Below are positions 1-13,602 of a DNA stretch of 64,000 bases, one piece after another; position 1 is the first letter of the stretch; every line of letters begins with the position of its first letter. This DNA comes from Plantactinospora sp. BC1 (lineage in GTDB: Bacteria; Actinomycetota; Actinomycetes; Mycobacteriales; Micromonosporaceae), in assembly GCF_003030345.1 (NCBI RefSeq), contig NZ_CP028158.1, positions 4,030,001 to 4,094,000 of the forward strand. Direction: 5' to 3'. Below the pieces are notes generated by a model. It worked only from the letters and a program-made list of their open reading frames with translations, did no database searches and had not been told where the DNA came from. The translations under genes and the position numbers were made by a program.

Positions 1-273
1 GGCCCGGGTGGTGGCCAGTACGACGCAGGCCGCGTACCGGACGCTCCCCTCCCGCTTGCCGGCCACCACCACGCAGTTCGCCGAGACGTCCAGCCCGACG
101 TCGTAGGCGGCACAGAAGGCGGCGGTGTCGGCCAGGGTGGCGTCGATCGGTGCGACCAGGATGTCGTCGACGCCGACCGGGGAGTCGGCGGGCCAGCGGT
201 GCAGGGCCTCGGTCACCGGCGGTGCGAGCAGATCCTGGCGGGTCCGGGCCGGCTCCGTCTTCAGGGTTCCCAT
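1..273 (-). CDS. YbaK/EbsC-type aminoacyl-tRNA deacylase, N-terminal fragment
   Basis: An open frame without a stop runs from ATG at 273 off the left edge, giving 91 residues. It begins MGTLKTEPARTRQDLLAPPV and contains DDILVAPIDATLADTAAFC and SANCVVVAGKREG, the style of the YbaK/prolyl-tRNA editing fold, which hydrolyses mischarged aminoacyl-tRNA in the cytoplasm. Only the first half of the fold is present, so the lysine and substrate pocket cannot be fully checked. No partner gene is visible on the same strand within 100 bases. Confidence 0.6.
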   Translation of the reverse strand, partial: MGTLKTEPARTRQDLLAPPVTEALHRWPADSPVGVDDILVAPIDATLADTAAFCAAYDVGLDVSANCVVVAGKREGSVRYAACVVLATTRA

Positions 274-388
274 CACGCCCGTGATCCTCGCACCGCCCGT
301 GCCGGCCGGGCACACCGACCGCGCCACGAGGTGTCGATCCGGCGGGGAGGGGAGTCGCCCACCGGCGACGGGCGCACCCCTGAGCGGC

Positions 389-583
389 TCAGCTGCCGGC
401 GAGGAAGGCGTTGTCCGGCACGAGGGTGCGCTCCCGGAGCCGATCCCGTTCCGGTGCCTCGGCGGCCCGCTCCCGCCGCAGCTGGACATCCTCGATGCCG
501 TGCCGGACGGCGAACCGGATCACGCCGTAGAGGAAGACGAAGCCGCAGACGTACATCATCGCGGCCAGAGCCATGTAGATCAT
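389..583 (-). CDS. small single-pass membrane protein, unknown
   Basis: The 64-residue frame starts MIYMALAAMMYVCGFVFLYG, a clear membrane segment (about residues 3-26), followed by a charged Arg/Glu-rich tail. This N-out or N-in single-pass architecture is common among small actinobacterial envelope proteins but matches no family I recognise. There is no convincing Shine-Dalgarno upstream of 583. The amphipathic charge pattern supports a real gene; function is unknown. Confidence 0.55.
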   Translation of the reverse strand: MIYMALAAMMYVCGFVFLYGVIRFAVRHGIEDVQLRRERAAEAPERDRLRERTLVPDNAFLAGS

Positions 584-662
584 GCGTTCGAGAGTAGGCG
601 GTGGATCCGGAGATTTTTCGCGTTCCGGGCGCGGTCGCCCGGTCGGGTGGCGGGTACCCCGA

Positions 663-1238
663 TCAGTCGGACCGGGCGGGCGGCTCCGGCGCCGGATGCC
701 GCAGTACGGCGTCGAAGACCTGGGCCAACTCCGCCGCGTCCTCGCCCGCGTGGTGGGTGTGCGGGATGCCGGTCAGGCCGAGCGCGTGCTTGATCCTGCC
801 CTTGTGCGTACCGGCCCACTCGGAACCGGTCCGGCCCATCCAGTAGCTGCGCAGGTCCACCCCCGACCCGGTCGCCCCGAACGGGCTCCGGCCGGTGAAC
901 CGGACGAAGTACCAGTGCACGAACATCCCGTCCCAGACGGCGGGCGCGGCCAGGAAGACGGGGCGGCCCTGCTTGCGTAGCCCGTTGACCCACCTCGCCG
1001 CGGCGGTCATCGCCTCCTCGGCCGGCGGCGCCTCCCGGAGCAGCCGCTCCCGGTCCAGTCCGGAGACGGCGAGCGCCTGGGGCACGAACTCGTCGGAGAT
1101 CGGGCGCAGTTCGGTGTAGAAGGTCAACTCGGGCCGCCCGGCCACCGCCATGCCCAGCGAGATCATGCTGTACGGCCCCGGGATCGGCCCGTCCGCCTCG
1201 ACGTCGACCGCGACGTACAGCTCGGGAAGATCAGCCAC
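663..1238 (-). CDS. DEDDh 3'-5' exonuclease domain protein
   Basis: The frame is open up to 1370, but the conserved part begins VADLPELYVAVDVEADG, so the GTG at 1238 is the likely start (191 aa). Motif I is VDVEADG (Asp-x-Glu), motif II holds the Asp of APAVWDGMF, and motif III is HAGEDAAEL with the His-x4-Asp spacing of the DEDDh (RNase T/DnaQ) superfamily. These residues coordinate two metals for hydrolysis of DNA or RNA ends. The protein is a stand-alone domain; substrate is unknown. It diverges from soxR, and the SoxR box lies in the shared upstream region. Confidence 0.75.
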   Translation of the reverse strand: MADLPELYVAVDVEADGPIPGPYSMISLGMAVAGRPELTFYTELRPISDEFVPQALAVSGLDRERLLREAPPAEEAMTAAARWVNGLRKQGRPVFLAAPAVWDGMFVHWYFVRFTGRSPFGATGSGVDLRSYWMGRTGSEWAGTHKGRIKHALGLTGIPHTHHAGEDAAELAQVFDAVLRHPAPEPPARSD

Positions 1239-1314
1239 GGGATCAGCTTGCGGTCGCGGGCCGACCGGGTCCACCGAATTCCGCCCGCCGACCACCGGAT
1301 GCGGGACACGCCAC

Positions 1315-1334
1315 ACCTGAACATTAGTTGAGGT
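1315..1334. promoter_or_regulatory. SoxR box
   Basis: ACCTGAAC-ATTA-GTTGAGGT is a 20-bp inverted repeat with one mismatch between arms. It matches the actinobacterial SoxR operator style (CCTCAAC...GTTGAGG). It lies 20 bp before the soxR GTG and 77 bp before the divergent exonuclease gene, so autoregulation or control of either gene is possible. Confidence 0.65.
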
Positions 1335-1354
1335 ACCGGAGCTATCCTCGACCG

Positions 1355-1984
1355 GTGACCGAACCCGCACACACCCTCACCGTCGGACAGCTCGCCGAGC
1401 GCAGTGGTGTCGCCGTCTCGGCCCTGCACTTCTACGAGGCCAAGGGGCTGATCACCAGTACCCGGACCAGCGGCAACCAACGCCGCTACGCCCGCGACGT
1501 CCTGCGCCGGGTCGCCTTCATCCGGTTCGCCCAGCGGGTCGGTGTGCCGCTGGCCCAGATCCGGGAGGCGCTGGCCAGCCTCCCCGAGGAACGCACACCC
1601 ACCCGGGCGGACTGGGCCCGGCTCTCGGCCGGCTGGCGCGGGCAGCTCGACGAGCGGATCCTCGCCCTGCAACGGCTCCGCGACGACCTCTCCGACTGCA
1701 TCGGCTGCGGCTGCCTGTCGCTGGACCGGTGCGCGCTCTCCAACCCCGGCGACGTGATGGCCGGCACCGGCCCCGGTCCGCGCCACCTGCTCGCCGGCCT
1801 CACCGGCCCGACCGCACCGGAGGACGCGGCGACGGCGGCCGACAACCCGGCCGCGACGCGGGCCCCGGCGGCACCGGACCGCCCGGCCGCGACGCACGCC
1901 CCGGCCGGCGGGGGCGCGAGCTGCGGTGGGCCGGAGGTCTGCGCCCCGGACGGCTCCGTCGATCCGGCCATGGCCCGGGTCTGA
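1355..1984 (+). CDS. soxR: redox-sensitive transcriptional activator SoxR
   Basis: MerR-family regulator of 209 aa from GTG 1355. Residues 9-75 form the winged helix ([20 protein letters not shown]), followed by the dimerisation helix and the [2Fe-2S] ligands C115, C118, C120 and C126 in [19 protein letters not shown]. Family members activate genes in response to redox-cycling compounds. After the cluster motif there is an unusual 70-residue Ala/Pro-rich tail with a further CGGPEVC; typical SoxR proteins end near residue 150. A -10-like TATCCT at 1343-1348 sits six bases before the GTG and there is no Shine-Dalgarno, suggesting a leaderless mRNA. Confidence 0.92.
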   Translation: MTEPAHTLTVGQLAERSGVAVSALHFYEAKGLITSTRTSGNQRRYARDVLRRVAFIRFAQRVGVPLAQIREALASLPEERTPTRADWARLSAGWRGQLDERILALQRLRDDLSDCIGCGCLSLDRCALSNPGDVMAGTGPGPRHLLAGLTGPTAPEDAATAADNPAATRAPAAPDRPAATHAPAGGGASCGGPEVCAPDGSVDPAMARV

Positions 1985-2089
1985 CCCGGTCACGCCGGTC
2001 GGCGGCGGGTCGGAGATCTCGCCCGGAAAGGCGCATAAGGCCGCGCCGACCGGGAAGGCAGGGCCGATCCACGGCTCTGGGAGGGTGAG

Positions 2090-2166
2090 ATGCGTTACCC
2101 GAGTGCGGCCAGCGACAGCGGCCCCGCCGCACGGCGGACCGGCCGGCCTGCCGGCGGCTCCGGTCG

Positions 2167-2170
<4 letters not shown>
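2090..2170 (+). CDS. putative 26-aa leader peptide coupled to the ATPase gene
   Basis: ATG 2090 is preceded by a strong GGGAGGGTGAG ribosome binding site, better than that of the gene downstream. The frame encodes MRYPSAASDSGPAARRTGRP and six more residues, then TGA at 2168-2170, which overlaps the ATPase ATG (2167-2169) as ATGA. The arrangement suggests translational coupling. The peptide is Ser/Gly/Arg-rich with no recognisable fold, so regulation rather than a peptide function is the likelier role. Confidence 0.45.
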
Positions 2171-6828
<4,658 letters not shown>

Positions 6829-6854
6829 GTCCGGCCGTCTTTCGCCAGCTGCGG

Positions 6855-8072
6855 TCAGGAGCCCCGGGGCCAGACGAACTCCGCCGCCCGGGCCCGCGCC
6901 GGCAGTTCGGTGACCGTGTTGACGGCACCGGTCGCCGGATCGAGCACCTGGAGCGCGTCACCCTGCCCGTCGGCGGTACGCAGCCGCAGCAACACCCCCT
7001 CCGGCAGGTAGCCGAGCGGCTCGGTCCACCAGTCCCGAGCCGCCGCCGGGCTCGGGCTCGCCGCCGCCGGACCTGGCCGGTCGGAGTGCGGCAGCGGGAT
7101 CCGGCGTACTCCCTTGCTGGTCAGGTCGACCCGGATCAGGTCGCCGCCGTGGTCCAGCCCCGGCATGCCCTGCTCCGGATCCGCCACCTCGACCACGCTG
7201 AACAGCAGTGCCCGGCCGTCCGGAGAGATCCTCGGCGTCTCGGAGCCCAGGCTCTCCGCCGACCGCAGGTGGCGGCGCAGGTTGAGCTGGAGAAGGGTCG
7301 GCTCGGTGCCGCCGACCACCTCGAGCTGTCGAAGATCGACGTCGGTCCGCCGGACGGGTTCGTCGGAGGTCCCGAGGAACAACACCTCGTCGCCGGGTAG
7401 CACCGCGAGCGGCTGCCAGCGCTCGCCGTCGAGGCCGGTCACCGGCCGCTGGTCTCCGGAGGTCACGTCGAGCCGGACCGGCGCCGCCTCCTCGTGCAGG
7501 TTGTCGGCCAGCAGCAGCCAGCGGCTCTCCGGCGACCAGGCGACCGGGGAGAATCCGTCCGGGAGCCGGTGCCGGGTGGTGCCGGTCAGGTCGCGGACGA
7601 CGTACCGCCCGTCGCGCTGTTCACCGAGCCAGCGGCCGTCGGGTGAGAGGGTCGGCCGGGTGTGCGACAGGCCCGCCGCCGAGGTGACCGGCTCGGCCAG
7701 CCGGTGCTGCCGGCCGTCCTCGGTGAGCAGCACCGGCGGGGGCGCGCCGGGACGCAGGTCGGCGTAGACGAGGACACCCGGGCCGACCGGGCCGCTGGCC
7801 GGCAGGGCATCCGGCCCGGACGCCGGCAGGTCGAGCCGGTCCGGCAGCCAGTCGACGGTCGGTACCGCGACGACCGTCTGCGCGACGGGCGGGTCCGGCC
7901 GCAGTCCGACGACCGCGACGGTGCCGAAGGCGACCACGGTCGCTGCCGCGGCCACCGGGGCGAGCCGGGCGGCCCGGCGGCGGCGCCGGGCGACCCGGAC
8001 GGCACGGCCGGTGACGTCGTACACCTTCGCCTGCTCGGCGATCTCATCGAACATGTCCCTCAACCCGCTCAT
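6855..8072 (-). CDS. membrane-anchored beta-propeller-like partner of the SigE-family sigma factor
   Basis: Start ATG 8072 (405 aa) has GGAGGTG upstream and overlaps the end of the sigma gene by 29 bases. The N-terminus (MSGLRDMFDEIAEQAKVYDV) is cytoplasmic and is followed by one membrane helix (about 34-56, APVAAAATVVAFGTVAVVGL). The outer part has repeated LSPDGRWLG, WSPESRWLLL and ISPDGRALLF segments, like TolB/WD40-type blades. In actinobacteria such proteins sit beside SigE-family sigma factors and may act as anti-sigma factors, but no zinc HxxxCxxC motif is present, so that role is inferred from linkage. Confidence 0.65.
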   Translation of the reverse strand: MSGLRDMFDEIAEQAKVYDVTGRAVRVARRRRRAARLAPVAAAATVVAFGTVAVVGLRPDPPVAQTVVAVPTVDWLPDRLDLPASGPDALPASGPVGPGVLVYADLRPGAPPPVLLTEDGRQHRLAEPVTSAAGLSHTRPTLSPDGRWLGEQRDGRYVVRDLTGTTRHRLPDGFSPVAWSPESRWLLLADNLHEEAAPVRLDVTSGDQRPVTGLDGERWQPLAVLPGDEVLFLGTSDEPVRRTDVDLRQLEVVGGTEPTLLQLNLRRHLRSAESLGSETPRISPDGRALLFSVVEVADPEQGMPGLDHGGDLIRVDLTSKGVRRIPLPHSDRPGPAAASPSPAAARDWWTEPLGYLPEGVLLRLRTADGQGDALQVLDPATGAVNTVTELPARARAAEFVWPRGS

Positions 8073-8592
8073 CCGACACCTCCATCGGTCCACTCATCAG
8101 GTCGGCGAGTTCGGGGGCGAGGGTCCGCAGCCGACCGAGGGCATGGCTGGTCTGGCTCTTCACGGTGCCGGTCGAGCAGCCCAGCACCGCCGCCGTCTCG
8201 GCGACCGAGAGGTCCTCGAAGAACCGCAGCACCAGCACCGCCCGCTGTCGCCAGGTGAGCCGGGCGAGGGCGCGTTCCAGGAGAAGCCGGGAAACCACGC
8301 CGTCGGCCGCGTCCCCGGCCGGCCCGATTTCGGGTACGCCCTCGGCAGGCTGCACCACCTGCCGGCGCCACCTGCGCCAGGACAGGATCCGCTCGTTGTA
8401 CATGACGCGCCGGACGTACGCCTCGGGGTCGCCGGTCGCGGCGACGCGCCGCCACCGTGCGGCGACCTTGACCAGCGCGGCCTGCAACAGGTCCTCGGCG
8501 TCGTGGTGCCGCCCGGTCAGCAGGTAGGCCACTCGGGACAGTCGGACCAGCCGTGCCTCGACGAACTCCCGGAAGCCAACCTCGTCCTCCAC
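8044..8592 (-). CDS. SigE-family ECF RNA polymerase sigma factor
   Basis: The chosen GTG 8592 follows a GGGAGGA ribosome binding site; the frame could extend to 8670. The 182-aa protein has region 2 (FREFVEARLVRLSRVAYLLTG, HDAEDLLQAALVKV) and region 4 (LTWRQRAVLVLRFFEDLSVAETAAVLGCSTGTVKSQ), the arrangement of small SigE-family sigma-70 factors that recruit RNA polymerase to a few promoters. It is cotranscribed with the downstream membrane protein and diverges from the secreted metalloprotease, whose promoter it may control. Confidence 0.88.
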   Translation of the reverse strand: MEDEVGFREFVEARLVRLSRVAYLLTGRHHDAEDLLQAALVKVAARWRRVAATGDPEAYVRRVMYNERILSWRRWRRQVVQPAEGVPEIGPAGDAADGVVSRLLLERALARLTWRQRAVLVLRFFEDLSVAETAAVLGCSTGTVKSQTSHALGRLRTLAPELADLMSGPMEVSDERVEGHVR

Positions 8593-8788
8593 GATTCCTC
8601 CCACGACAACTCGCTCTGCCGGATACATGCCGGCCAGGCGCGACAGGTTGGAACCGACTCTGGAAAACAACCGACAGGCGTACTCAGATATGTCGCTGCT
8701 TCTATTAATTTCCCTTCGAGATCAGTAGCGTCACGTTAGCCATCGGTGGCGGGGGCCACCGGAGTGATGGCATGACGGAGGGGGATAC

Positions 8789-10702
8789 ATGCGTCGAACG
8801 ATCGCGATCCTGGCCGCCGGAACATTGGCGGCGACAGGGTTGACAGCGACCGGCGCCCAGGCTCGGCCGAGTACGGACGAGCGCAGTGCGGGCGTTGTCA
8901 CCAGCGCCCCGGCCATCGGCCTCGCCAAGGTGAAGCCGAGCGCCGCCAAGCAGCCAGCCGGACCGAACCCGTTCCTCGCACTGCTGCCGGACCCGGCCAA
9001 GGCGGACTACGTCGGGTGGAAGAACTGGCTGGCCAAGCAGGGCGACCAGCGGGCCGGGCTGCGGGCGCAGCAGCGGGCGGCGGCCGCCGCACCGGTACTG
9101 GCCGACGAGGAGGAACCGGCCGGCATCCGTGGCGGCAACGACACTCCGGCGAACGCACAGCGGATCACCGGATTCGGTACGGGCGGTGAGGACAATCCCC
9201 GGCTGCGGATCGTCGGCAGCCTCTCCCCGGAGCAGGTGGACGCGACCGAGATCGGGCCGAACCCGGAGGACGACGGCGCCATCCCGCTGGCCGGCGAGAC
9301 CGGGGTCGGCACCACCGAGCAGGCCGTCACCACCACGGCCGCGATCGGGGACGGCCCGCACGGCAGCGCGGCCAGCGGCAGCGGCGACTTCGACTTCTAC
9401 GAGGTCACCGGCGTCGCCGGCCGGACCCTGACGGTCGACGTCGACACGCCGGCCGGTGAACTCGACTCGGTCGTCCTGCTCTACGACGCCGAGGGCGAGT
9501 TGATCGCGCTCAACGACGACAGCCCGGAGGGACTGGACAGCCTGCTGGTGCACCAGTTCGCCGCCGACGGCACCTACTACGTGGCGGTGATCGGCTTCCC
9601 GACCCTCCCGGCCGACCCGTTCGACTCGGCCAGCGGCGGGGGTGCCGGCAGCGAGGGGCCGTACCAGGTCACCATCGGCACCGCCGAGCAGGACACCGAC
9701 TTCTTCGCCGTGAAGCTGCGGCCGGGTGACGTGGTCGGCGCCTCGGTCGAGGGCTCGGCCGCCAAGATCACGGTCTACGACCCGGACGGCCGCGAGGTGC
9801 ACGGGTCCGACCAGGACGCTTCCTCCCTCTACCCGCCGAACAGCCCGCTGCCGGGCGGCGGCAACGCGGTCACCGAGCACGTGGCCGACAAGGCCGGCTG
9901 GCACTACGTCGGGGTGAGCCTCGGCGACGGCATGTACGACATCACGGTCGAGGCGTACCGGTCGGGGCAGCAGCCGCGGCAGACGCTCTTCCTCGACTTC
10001 GACGGTGCCCGGATCAACACCGCCATCTTCGGCGGCCCGGGCGTGCGCACCCTGAGCCCGATGCGGGCCTTCCTCGGCCGGTGGGGGCTGACCGCCGCCG
10101 ACGAGGACGCGGTGATCGACGGGATCATCGCCGGGGTACGGGAGAACCTCCGGCACGACATGATCGAGAGTGGGCTCAACCCGCGCTTCGACATCCGGAT
10201 CCTGAACAGCCGGGACCACGCCGACCCGTTCGGGCAGGCGAACGTCAGCCGGATCATCATCGGCGGCAGCATCGAGGAGTCGGGCGTACCGACCATCGGT
10301 GTGGCGCAGTACATCGACCCGGGCAACTTCGGCACCCAGGACTCCGCGCTGGTACTGCTGGACGTGCTGAGCGACCCGGCCGGTGAGGAGCCGTCGCTGA
10401 ACACGTACATCACCGAGGCCAGCAACCGGGTCGAGTTCGTCGGCCGGGCGGTGGGCAACGTGACCGCGCACGAGGCCGGGCACTTCTTCGGCAACTGGCA
10501 CGTCGACCAGTTCAACGAGCAGGCGAACATCATGGACCAGGGCGGTAACTTCCCGCTGATGTTCGCGGTCGGCCCGGACGGCGTCGGCGGCACCGCCGAC
10601 GACCCCGACGTCGACTTCGGCGAGGACACCTTCAACCCGGGCGAGGGCTTCACCGGTACCGAGGACACCCTCAGCCGGATCGTCTTCGGCGTCACCCGGT
10701 GA
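8789..10702 (+). CDS. secreted zinc metalloprotease with pre-peptidase domains
   Basis: A 637-aa exported protein: signal peptide at 1-25 (MRRTIAILAAGTLAATGLTA, cleavage after AQA). Two beta-rich pre-peptidase C-terminal-like domains follow, around 190-285 (DFDFYEVTGVAGRTLTVDVD) and 300-390 (TDFFAVKLRPGDVVGASVEG). The C-terminal catalytic part has HEAGHFFGNWH (H561, E562, H565, H571), the HExxHxxxxxH zinc signature of metzincins, and NIMDQGG as a plausible Met-turn. Acidic DDPDVDFGED near the end may bind calcium. GGAGGGGGATAC precedes ATG 8789. Target proteins are unknown. It is divergent from a SigE-family sigma gene. Confidence 0.82.
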   Translation: MRRTIAILAAGTLAATGLTATGAQARPSTDERSAGVVTSAPAIGLAKVKPSAAKQPAGPNPFLALLPDPAKADYVGWKNWLAKQGDQRAGLRAQQRAAAAAPVLADEEEPAGIRGGNDTPANAQRITGFGTGGEDNPRLRIVGSLSPEQVDATEIGPNPEDDGAIPLAGETGVGTTEQAVTTTAAIGDGPHGSAASGSGDFDFYEVTGVAGRTLTVDVDTPAGELDSVVLLYDAEGELIALNDDSPEGLDSLLVHQFAADGTYYVAVIGFPTLPADPFDSASGGGAGSEGPYQVTIGTAEQDTDFFAVKLRPGDVVGASVEGSAAKITVYDPDGREVHGSDQDASSLYPPNSPLPGGGNAVTEHVADKAGWHYVGVSLGDGMYDITVEAYRSGQQPRQTLFLDFDGARINTAIFGGPGVRTLSPMRAFLGRWGLTAADEDAVIDGIIAGVRENLRHDMIESGLNPRFDIRILNSRDHADPFGQANVSRIIIGGSIEESGVPTIGVAQYIDPGNFGTQDSALVLLDVLSDPAGEEPSLNTYITEASNRVEFVGRAVGNVTAHEAGHFFGNWHVDQFNEQANIMDQGGNFPLMFAVGPDGVGGTADDPDVDFGEDTFNPGEGFTGTEDTLSRIVFGVTR

Positions 10703-10728
10703 CCGACGGCTAGCTCGTCGACCGTTCA

Positions 10729-10771
10729 CGGCGGCCCCTTCCGGTTGCACCTCGACCGGGAGGGGCCGCCG
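10729..10771 (+). terminator. intrinsic-type hairpin terminator
   Basis: A 14-bp stem (CGGCGGCCCCTTCC pairing with GGGAGGGGCCGCCG, one weak pair) with a 15-nt loop lies 27 bases after the metalloprotease stop. There is no U-tract, which is usual for this GC content. Confidence 0.6.
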
Positions 10772-10876
10772 GCCGTCCGGGGGAGTGCGCCGGTCCGGGC
10801 TCGCTGACCGGATCGTTCCGGAGCCGGGCAGGATGGTGTCTGCCGTCGTCGACGTCGAGCGGAGAGGATCGGTGGC

Positions 10877-11521
10877 ATGTCATCCCGTGCACTCGTCGTC
10901 ATCGACGTACAGGAGTCGTTCCGGCAACGGCCGATCTGGGCGGCCACCTCGAACCCAGACCTCGTCGACCGGGTACGCCGGCTGACCGAAGCGTTCCGGG
11001 CCTCCGGTGATCTCGTGGTCTGGGTGCTGCACACCGAGCCCGGCACCGGCACCGTCTTCGACCCGGCGCTCGGTCACGTCCGGCTGATCGCCGGCCTGGA
11101 GCCCGAGCCCGGTGAGCCGGTGCTGCACAAGACCTCGCACAACGCGTTCACCACCACCAACCTCCAGCAACTGCTGACCGGGGCGGGGGTGGTGGAGGTG
11201 GCGGTCTGCGGGATCCGTACCGAGCAGTGCGTCGAGACCACCGCCCGACTCGCCAGCGATCTCGGCTACCGGGTGACGTTCGTGACCGACGCGACCGCGA
11301 CGAATCCGATCGAGCATCCCGACGCCCCGCCCGGCCGTACCCTCGCCGAGATCCTCGCCGACCCGCGCACGCTCGGCGTCGACGAGATCGTCGCGCGTAC
11401 CGAGTACGCGCTCGCCGGCCGCTTCGCCACCATCCGTACCGTGGCGGAGCTGACCGGCGGGAGTACCGGAGGCGACCCGGCGGTCGTCGACCGGGCCGCC
11501 GTGCCGGAGCCGGCCGGGTGA
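10877..11521 (+). CDS. isochorismatase-family cysteine hydrolase
   Basis: A 214-aa cytosolic hydrolase. The family triad is visible: D10 (VVIDVQESF), K85 (LHKTSHNAF) and C118 (GIRTEQCVETTARLASDLGY), the last within the conserved nucleophile turn. Family members hydrolyse amides or vinyl ethers such as nicotinamide, ureas or isochorismate; residues here do not define the substrate. The TGA overlaps the GTG of the next gene, a GlxA-type regulator, so the two are translationally coupled; this pairing is common and suggests the regulator controls a small amide-catabolism unit. Confidence 0.85.
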   Translation: MSSRALVVIDVQESFRQRPIWAATSNPDLVDRVRRLTEAFRASGDLVVWVLHTEPGTGTVFDPALGHVRLIAGLEPEPGEPVLHKTSHNAFTTTNLQQLLTGAGVVEVAVCGIRTEQCVETTARLASDLGYRVTFVTDATATNPIEHPDAPPGRTLAEILADPRTLGVDEIVARTEYALAGRFATIRTVAELTGGSTGGDPAVVDRAAVPEPAG

Positions 11522-12453
11522 CGAACGTCCTCTTCCTGCTCGCCGCCCGGCTGCACCTGCTCGACCTGGCCGGCCCGGCGCAGGCGTTCTCCACCGCCGC
11601 CGACCTCGGCGGCGGCTACGTCCTGCACTACGTCGGCGAGCAGGAGGAGGTCGACACCACCCAGGGCGTACCCCTGCGGGCCCGGACCGACTGGCCGGAG
11701 CTGGGCCCCGACGACCTGATCGTGGTGCCCGGATGGCGGCCCGCCGACCGGCCCGGCCGGGCCGGTCGTCCCGGGTTCACCGCCGCGACCCTGGAACGGC
11801 TGGTCCAGCACCACCGCCGGGGCGGCACGGTGGCCAGCGTCTGTGCCGGGGCGTTCGCGCTGGCCGGCGCCGGGCTGCTGGACGGCCGGCGCTGCACCAC
11901 CCACCACGACCTCTCCGACGAGCTGGCCCGTCGGCATCCCCGGGCCGTCGTGGTCCGGGACGTGCTCTACGTCGTGGACGACCGCGTGGTCACCTCGGCC
12001 GGCATCGCCAGCGGGATCGACCTGGCCCTGCACCTGCTCGCCGTGCGGCACGGCCCCGGGTTCGCCGCCCGGGTGGCGCGGGAGATGGTCGTCTACGCCC
12101 GGCGCAACGGCGACGAGCGGCAAACCAGCGCGATGCTGCGACACCGGGGCCACATCAGCGACGTGGTGCACCGGGTGCAGGACGTCATCGACGCCCGCTT
12201 CGCCGACCGGCTGGCCCTGGCCGACCTGGCCGCCGCCGTCGGGGTCAGCGAACGGACCCTCACCCGGGTCTTCGTCCGGGCCGTCGGGGTGACGCCGCTG
12301 CGCTACCAGCAACTGCTCCGGGTCGAACGCGCCGAGCACCTGATCGGGCACGGCGCCACCGTCGAGGCCGCCGCCCGAGCGGTCGGCTTCGGCGACGCCC
12401 GGATGCTGCGCCGGCTGCGCGGCCGGGCCGGGTCCGCCCCGGCCGGCGGCTAG
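11518..12453 (+). CDS. GlxA-type AraC-family regulator with DJ-1/PfpI domain
   Basis: GTG 11518 forms a GTGA overlap with the hydrolase stop (311 aa). Residues 1-180 form a class-I amidotransferase-like DJ-1/PfpI domain with the nucleophile-elbow Cys109 (ASVCAGAFALAGAGLLDG). Residues 220-300 form two HTH motifs of AraC type (LADLAAAVGVSERTLTRVF; VEAAARAVGFGDARMLRRL). The N-domain usually senses a small molecule rather than acting as an enzyme. The C-terminus is about ten residues shorter than many relatives. Confidence 0.88.
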   Translation: MTNVLFLLAARLHLLDLAGPAQAFSTAADLGGGYVLHYVGEQEEVDTTQGVPLRARTDWPELGPDDLIVVPGWRPADRPGRAGRPGFTAATLERLVQHHRRGGTVASVCAGAFALAGAGLLDGRRCTTHHDLSDELARRHPRAVVVRDVLYVVDDRVVTSAGIASGIDLALHLLAVRHGPGFAARVAREMVVYARRNGDERQTSAMLRHRGHISDVVHRVQDVIDARFADRLALADLAAAVGVSERTLTRVFVRAVGVTPLRYQQLLRVERAEHLIGHGATVEAAARAVGFGDARMLRRLRGRAGSAPAGG

Positions 12454-12552
12454 CGCGGGCGTCCGGGGTTCCCCGGTGACCCCGCCCGCCGGTACGTTGC
12501 CGGGGCCCGGTGCGCGCGTCGGGCAGGACGACGGACGAGGCGAGGAGTAGAG

Positions 12553-13530
12553 ATGCGGTACGTACGGCTGGGCGGCTCGGGGCTGGAAGTGTCGAGCGTC
12601 GTCCTCGGATGCATGAGCTTCGGCGACCCGCAGCGCGGCACACACTCCTGGTCGGTCGGCCTGGACGAGGCGCGCCCCTTCTTCCGGCAGGCCGTCGAGG
12701 CCGGGATCACCACCTTCGACACCGCCAACGTCTACTCCCTCGGCACCAGTGAGGAGATCACCGGCCGGCTGCTCGGCGAGTTCGCCCGGCGGGACGAGGT
12801 GGTCATCGCCACCAAGGTGCACGGCCGGATGGGTCCGGGTCCGAAGGGCGGCGGGCTGTCCCGGGCGGCGATCTTCACCCAGGTCGACGAGAGCCTGCGC
12901 CGGCTCGGCACCGACTACATCGACCTCTACCAGATCCACCGGTACGACCCGGAGGTGCCGATCGAGGAGACGATGGAGGCGCTGCACGACCTGGTACGGG
13001 CCGGCAAGGTGCGCTATCTCGGCGCATCCTCGATGTGGACGTGGCAGTTCGCGCAGGCGCAGTACACCGCCGACCTGCACGGCTGGACCCGGTTCGTGTC
13101 CATGCAGGACCAGTACAACCTGATCATGCGGGAGGAGGAGCGGGAGATGCTGCCGTTCTGCCTCGACCAGGGCGTCGGGGTACTCCCCTGGAGCCCGCTG
13201 GCCCGGGGCCGGCTGACCCGGGACTGGGACGTCAACACCGCGCGCAGCGAGACGGACATCTTCGGCGGCACGCTCTACAAGCAGGCCGAGGAGGCCGACC
13301 GCCTGGTCGTCGGCGCCGTCGCCGAGGTCGCCGCCGAACTCGGGGTTCCCCGGGCCCAGGTCGCGCTCGCCTGGCTGCTGCACCAGCCGGCGGTGACCGC
13401 CCCGATCGTCGGGGCGACGAGGCCGGAGCACATCACCGACGCCGTCGCCGCAGTCGAACTGGCGCTCGGCGAGGACGAGCTGCGCCGGCTCGGCGAGCAC
13501 TATGTGCCGCACGCCCCGGAAGGCTTCTGA
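12553..13530 (+). CDS. aldo/keto reductase
   Basis: A 325-aa NADPH-dependent TIM-barrel oxidoreductase. The catalytic tetrad is D56 and Y61 (FDTANVYSLG), K88 (IATKVHG) and H129 (LYQIHRYD). Cofactor-binding APIVGATRPEHITDAV near the C-terminus is of the YhdN/YajO type. GGCGAGGAGTAGAG precedes the ATG. It stands alone between the regulator and the kinase genes. Physiological carbonyl substrate unknown. Confidence 0.9.
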   Translation: MRYVRLGGSGLEVSSVVLGCMSFGDPQRGTHSWSVGLDEARPFFRQAVEAGITTFDTANVYSLGTSEEITGRLLGEFARRDEVVIATKVHGRMGPGPKGGGLSRAAIFTQVDESLRRLGTDYIDLYQIHRYDPEVPIEETMEALHDLVRAGKVRYLGASSMWTWQFAQAQYTADLHGWTRFVSMQDQYNLIMREEEREMLPFCLDQGVGVLPWSPLARGRLTRDWDVNTARSETDIFGGTLYKQAEEADRLVVGAVAEVAAELGVPRAQVALAWLLHQPAVTAPIVGATRPEHITDAVAAVELALGEDELRRLGEHYVPHAPEGF

Positions 13531-13602
13531 CCCTTCCGCCGGACGCCGGGCGGCGGTCGGCACCGTCGACCCGACCGACCCGGCGACCGGTACGGTGATC
13601 AA

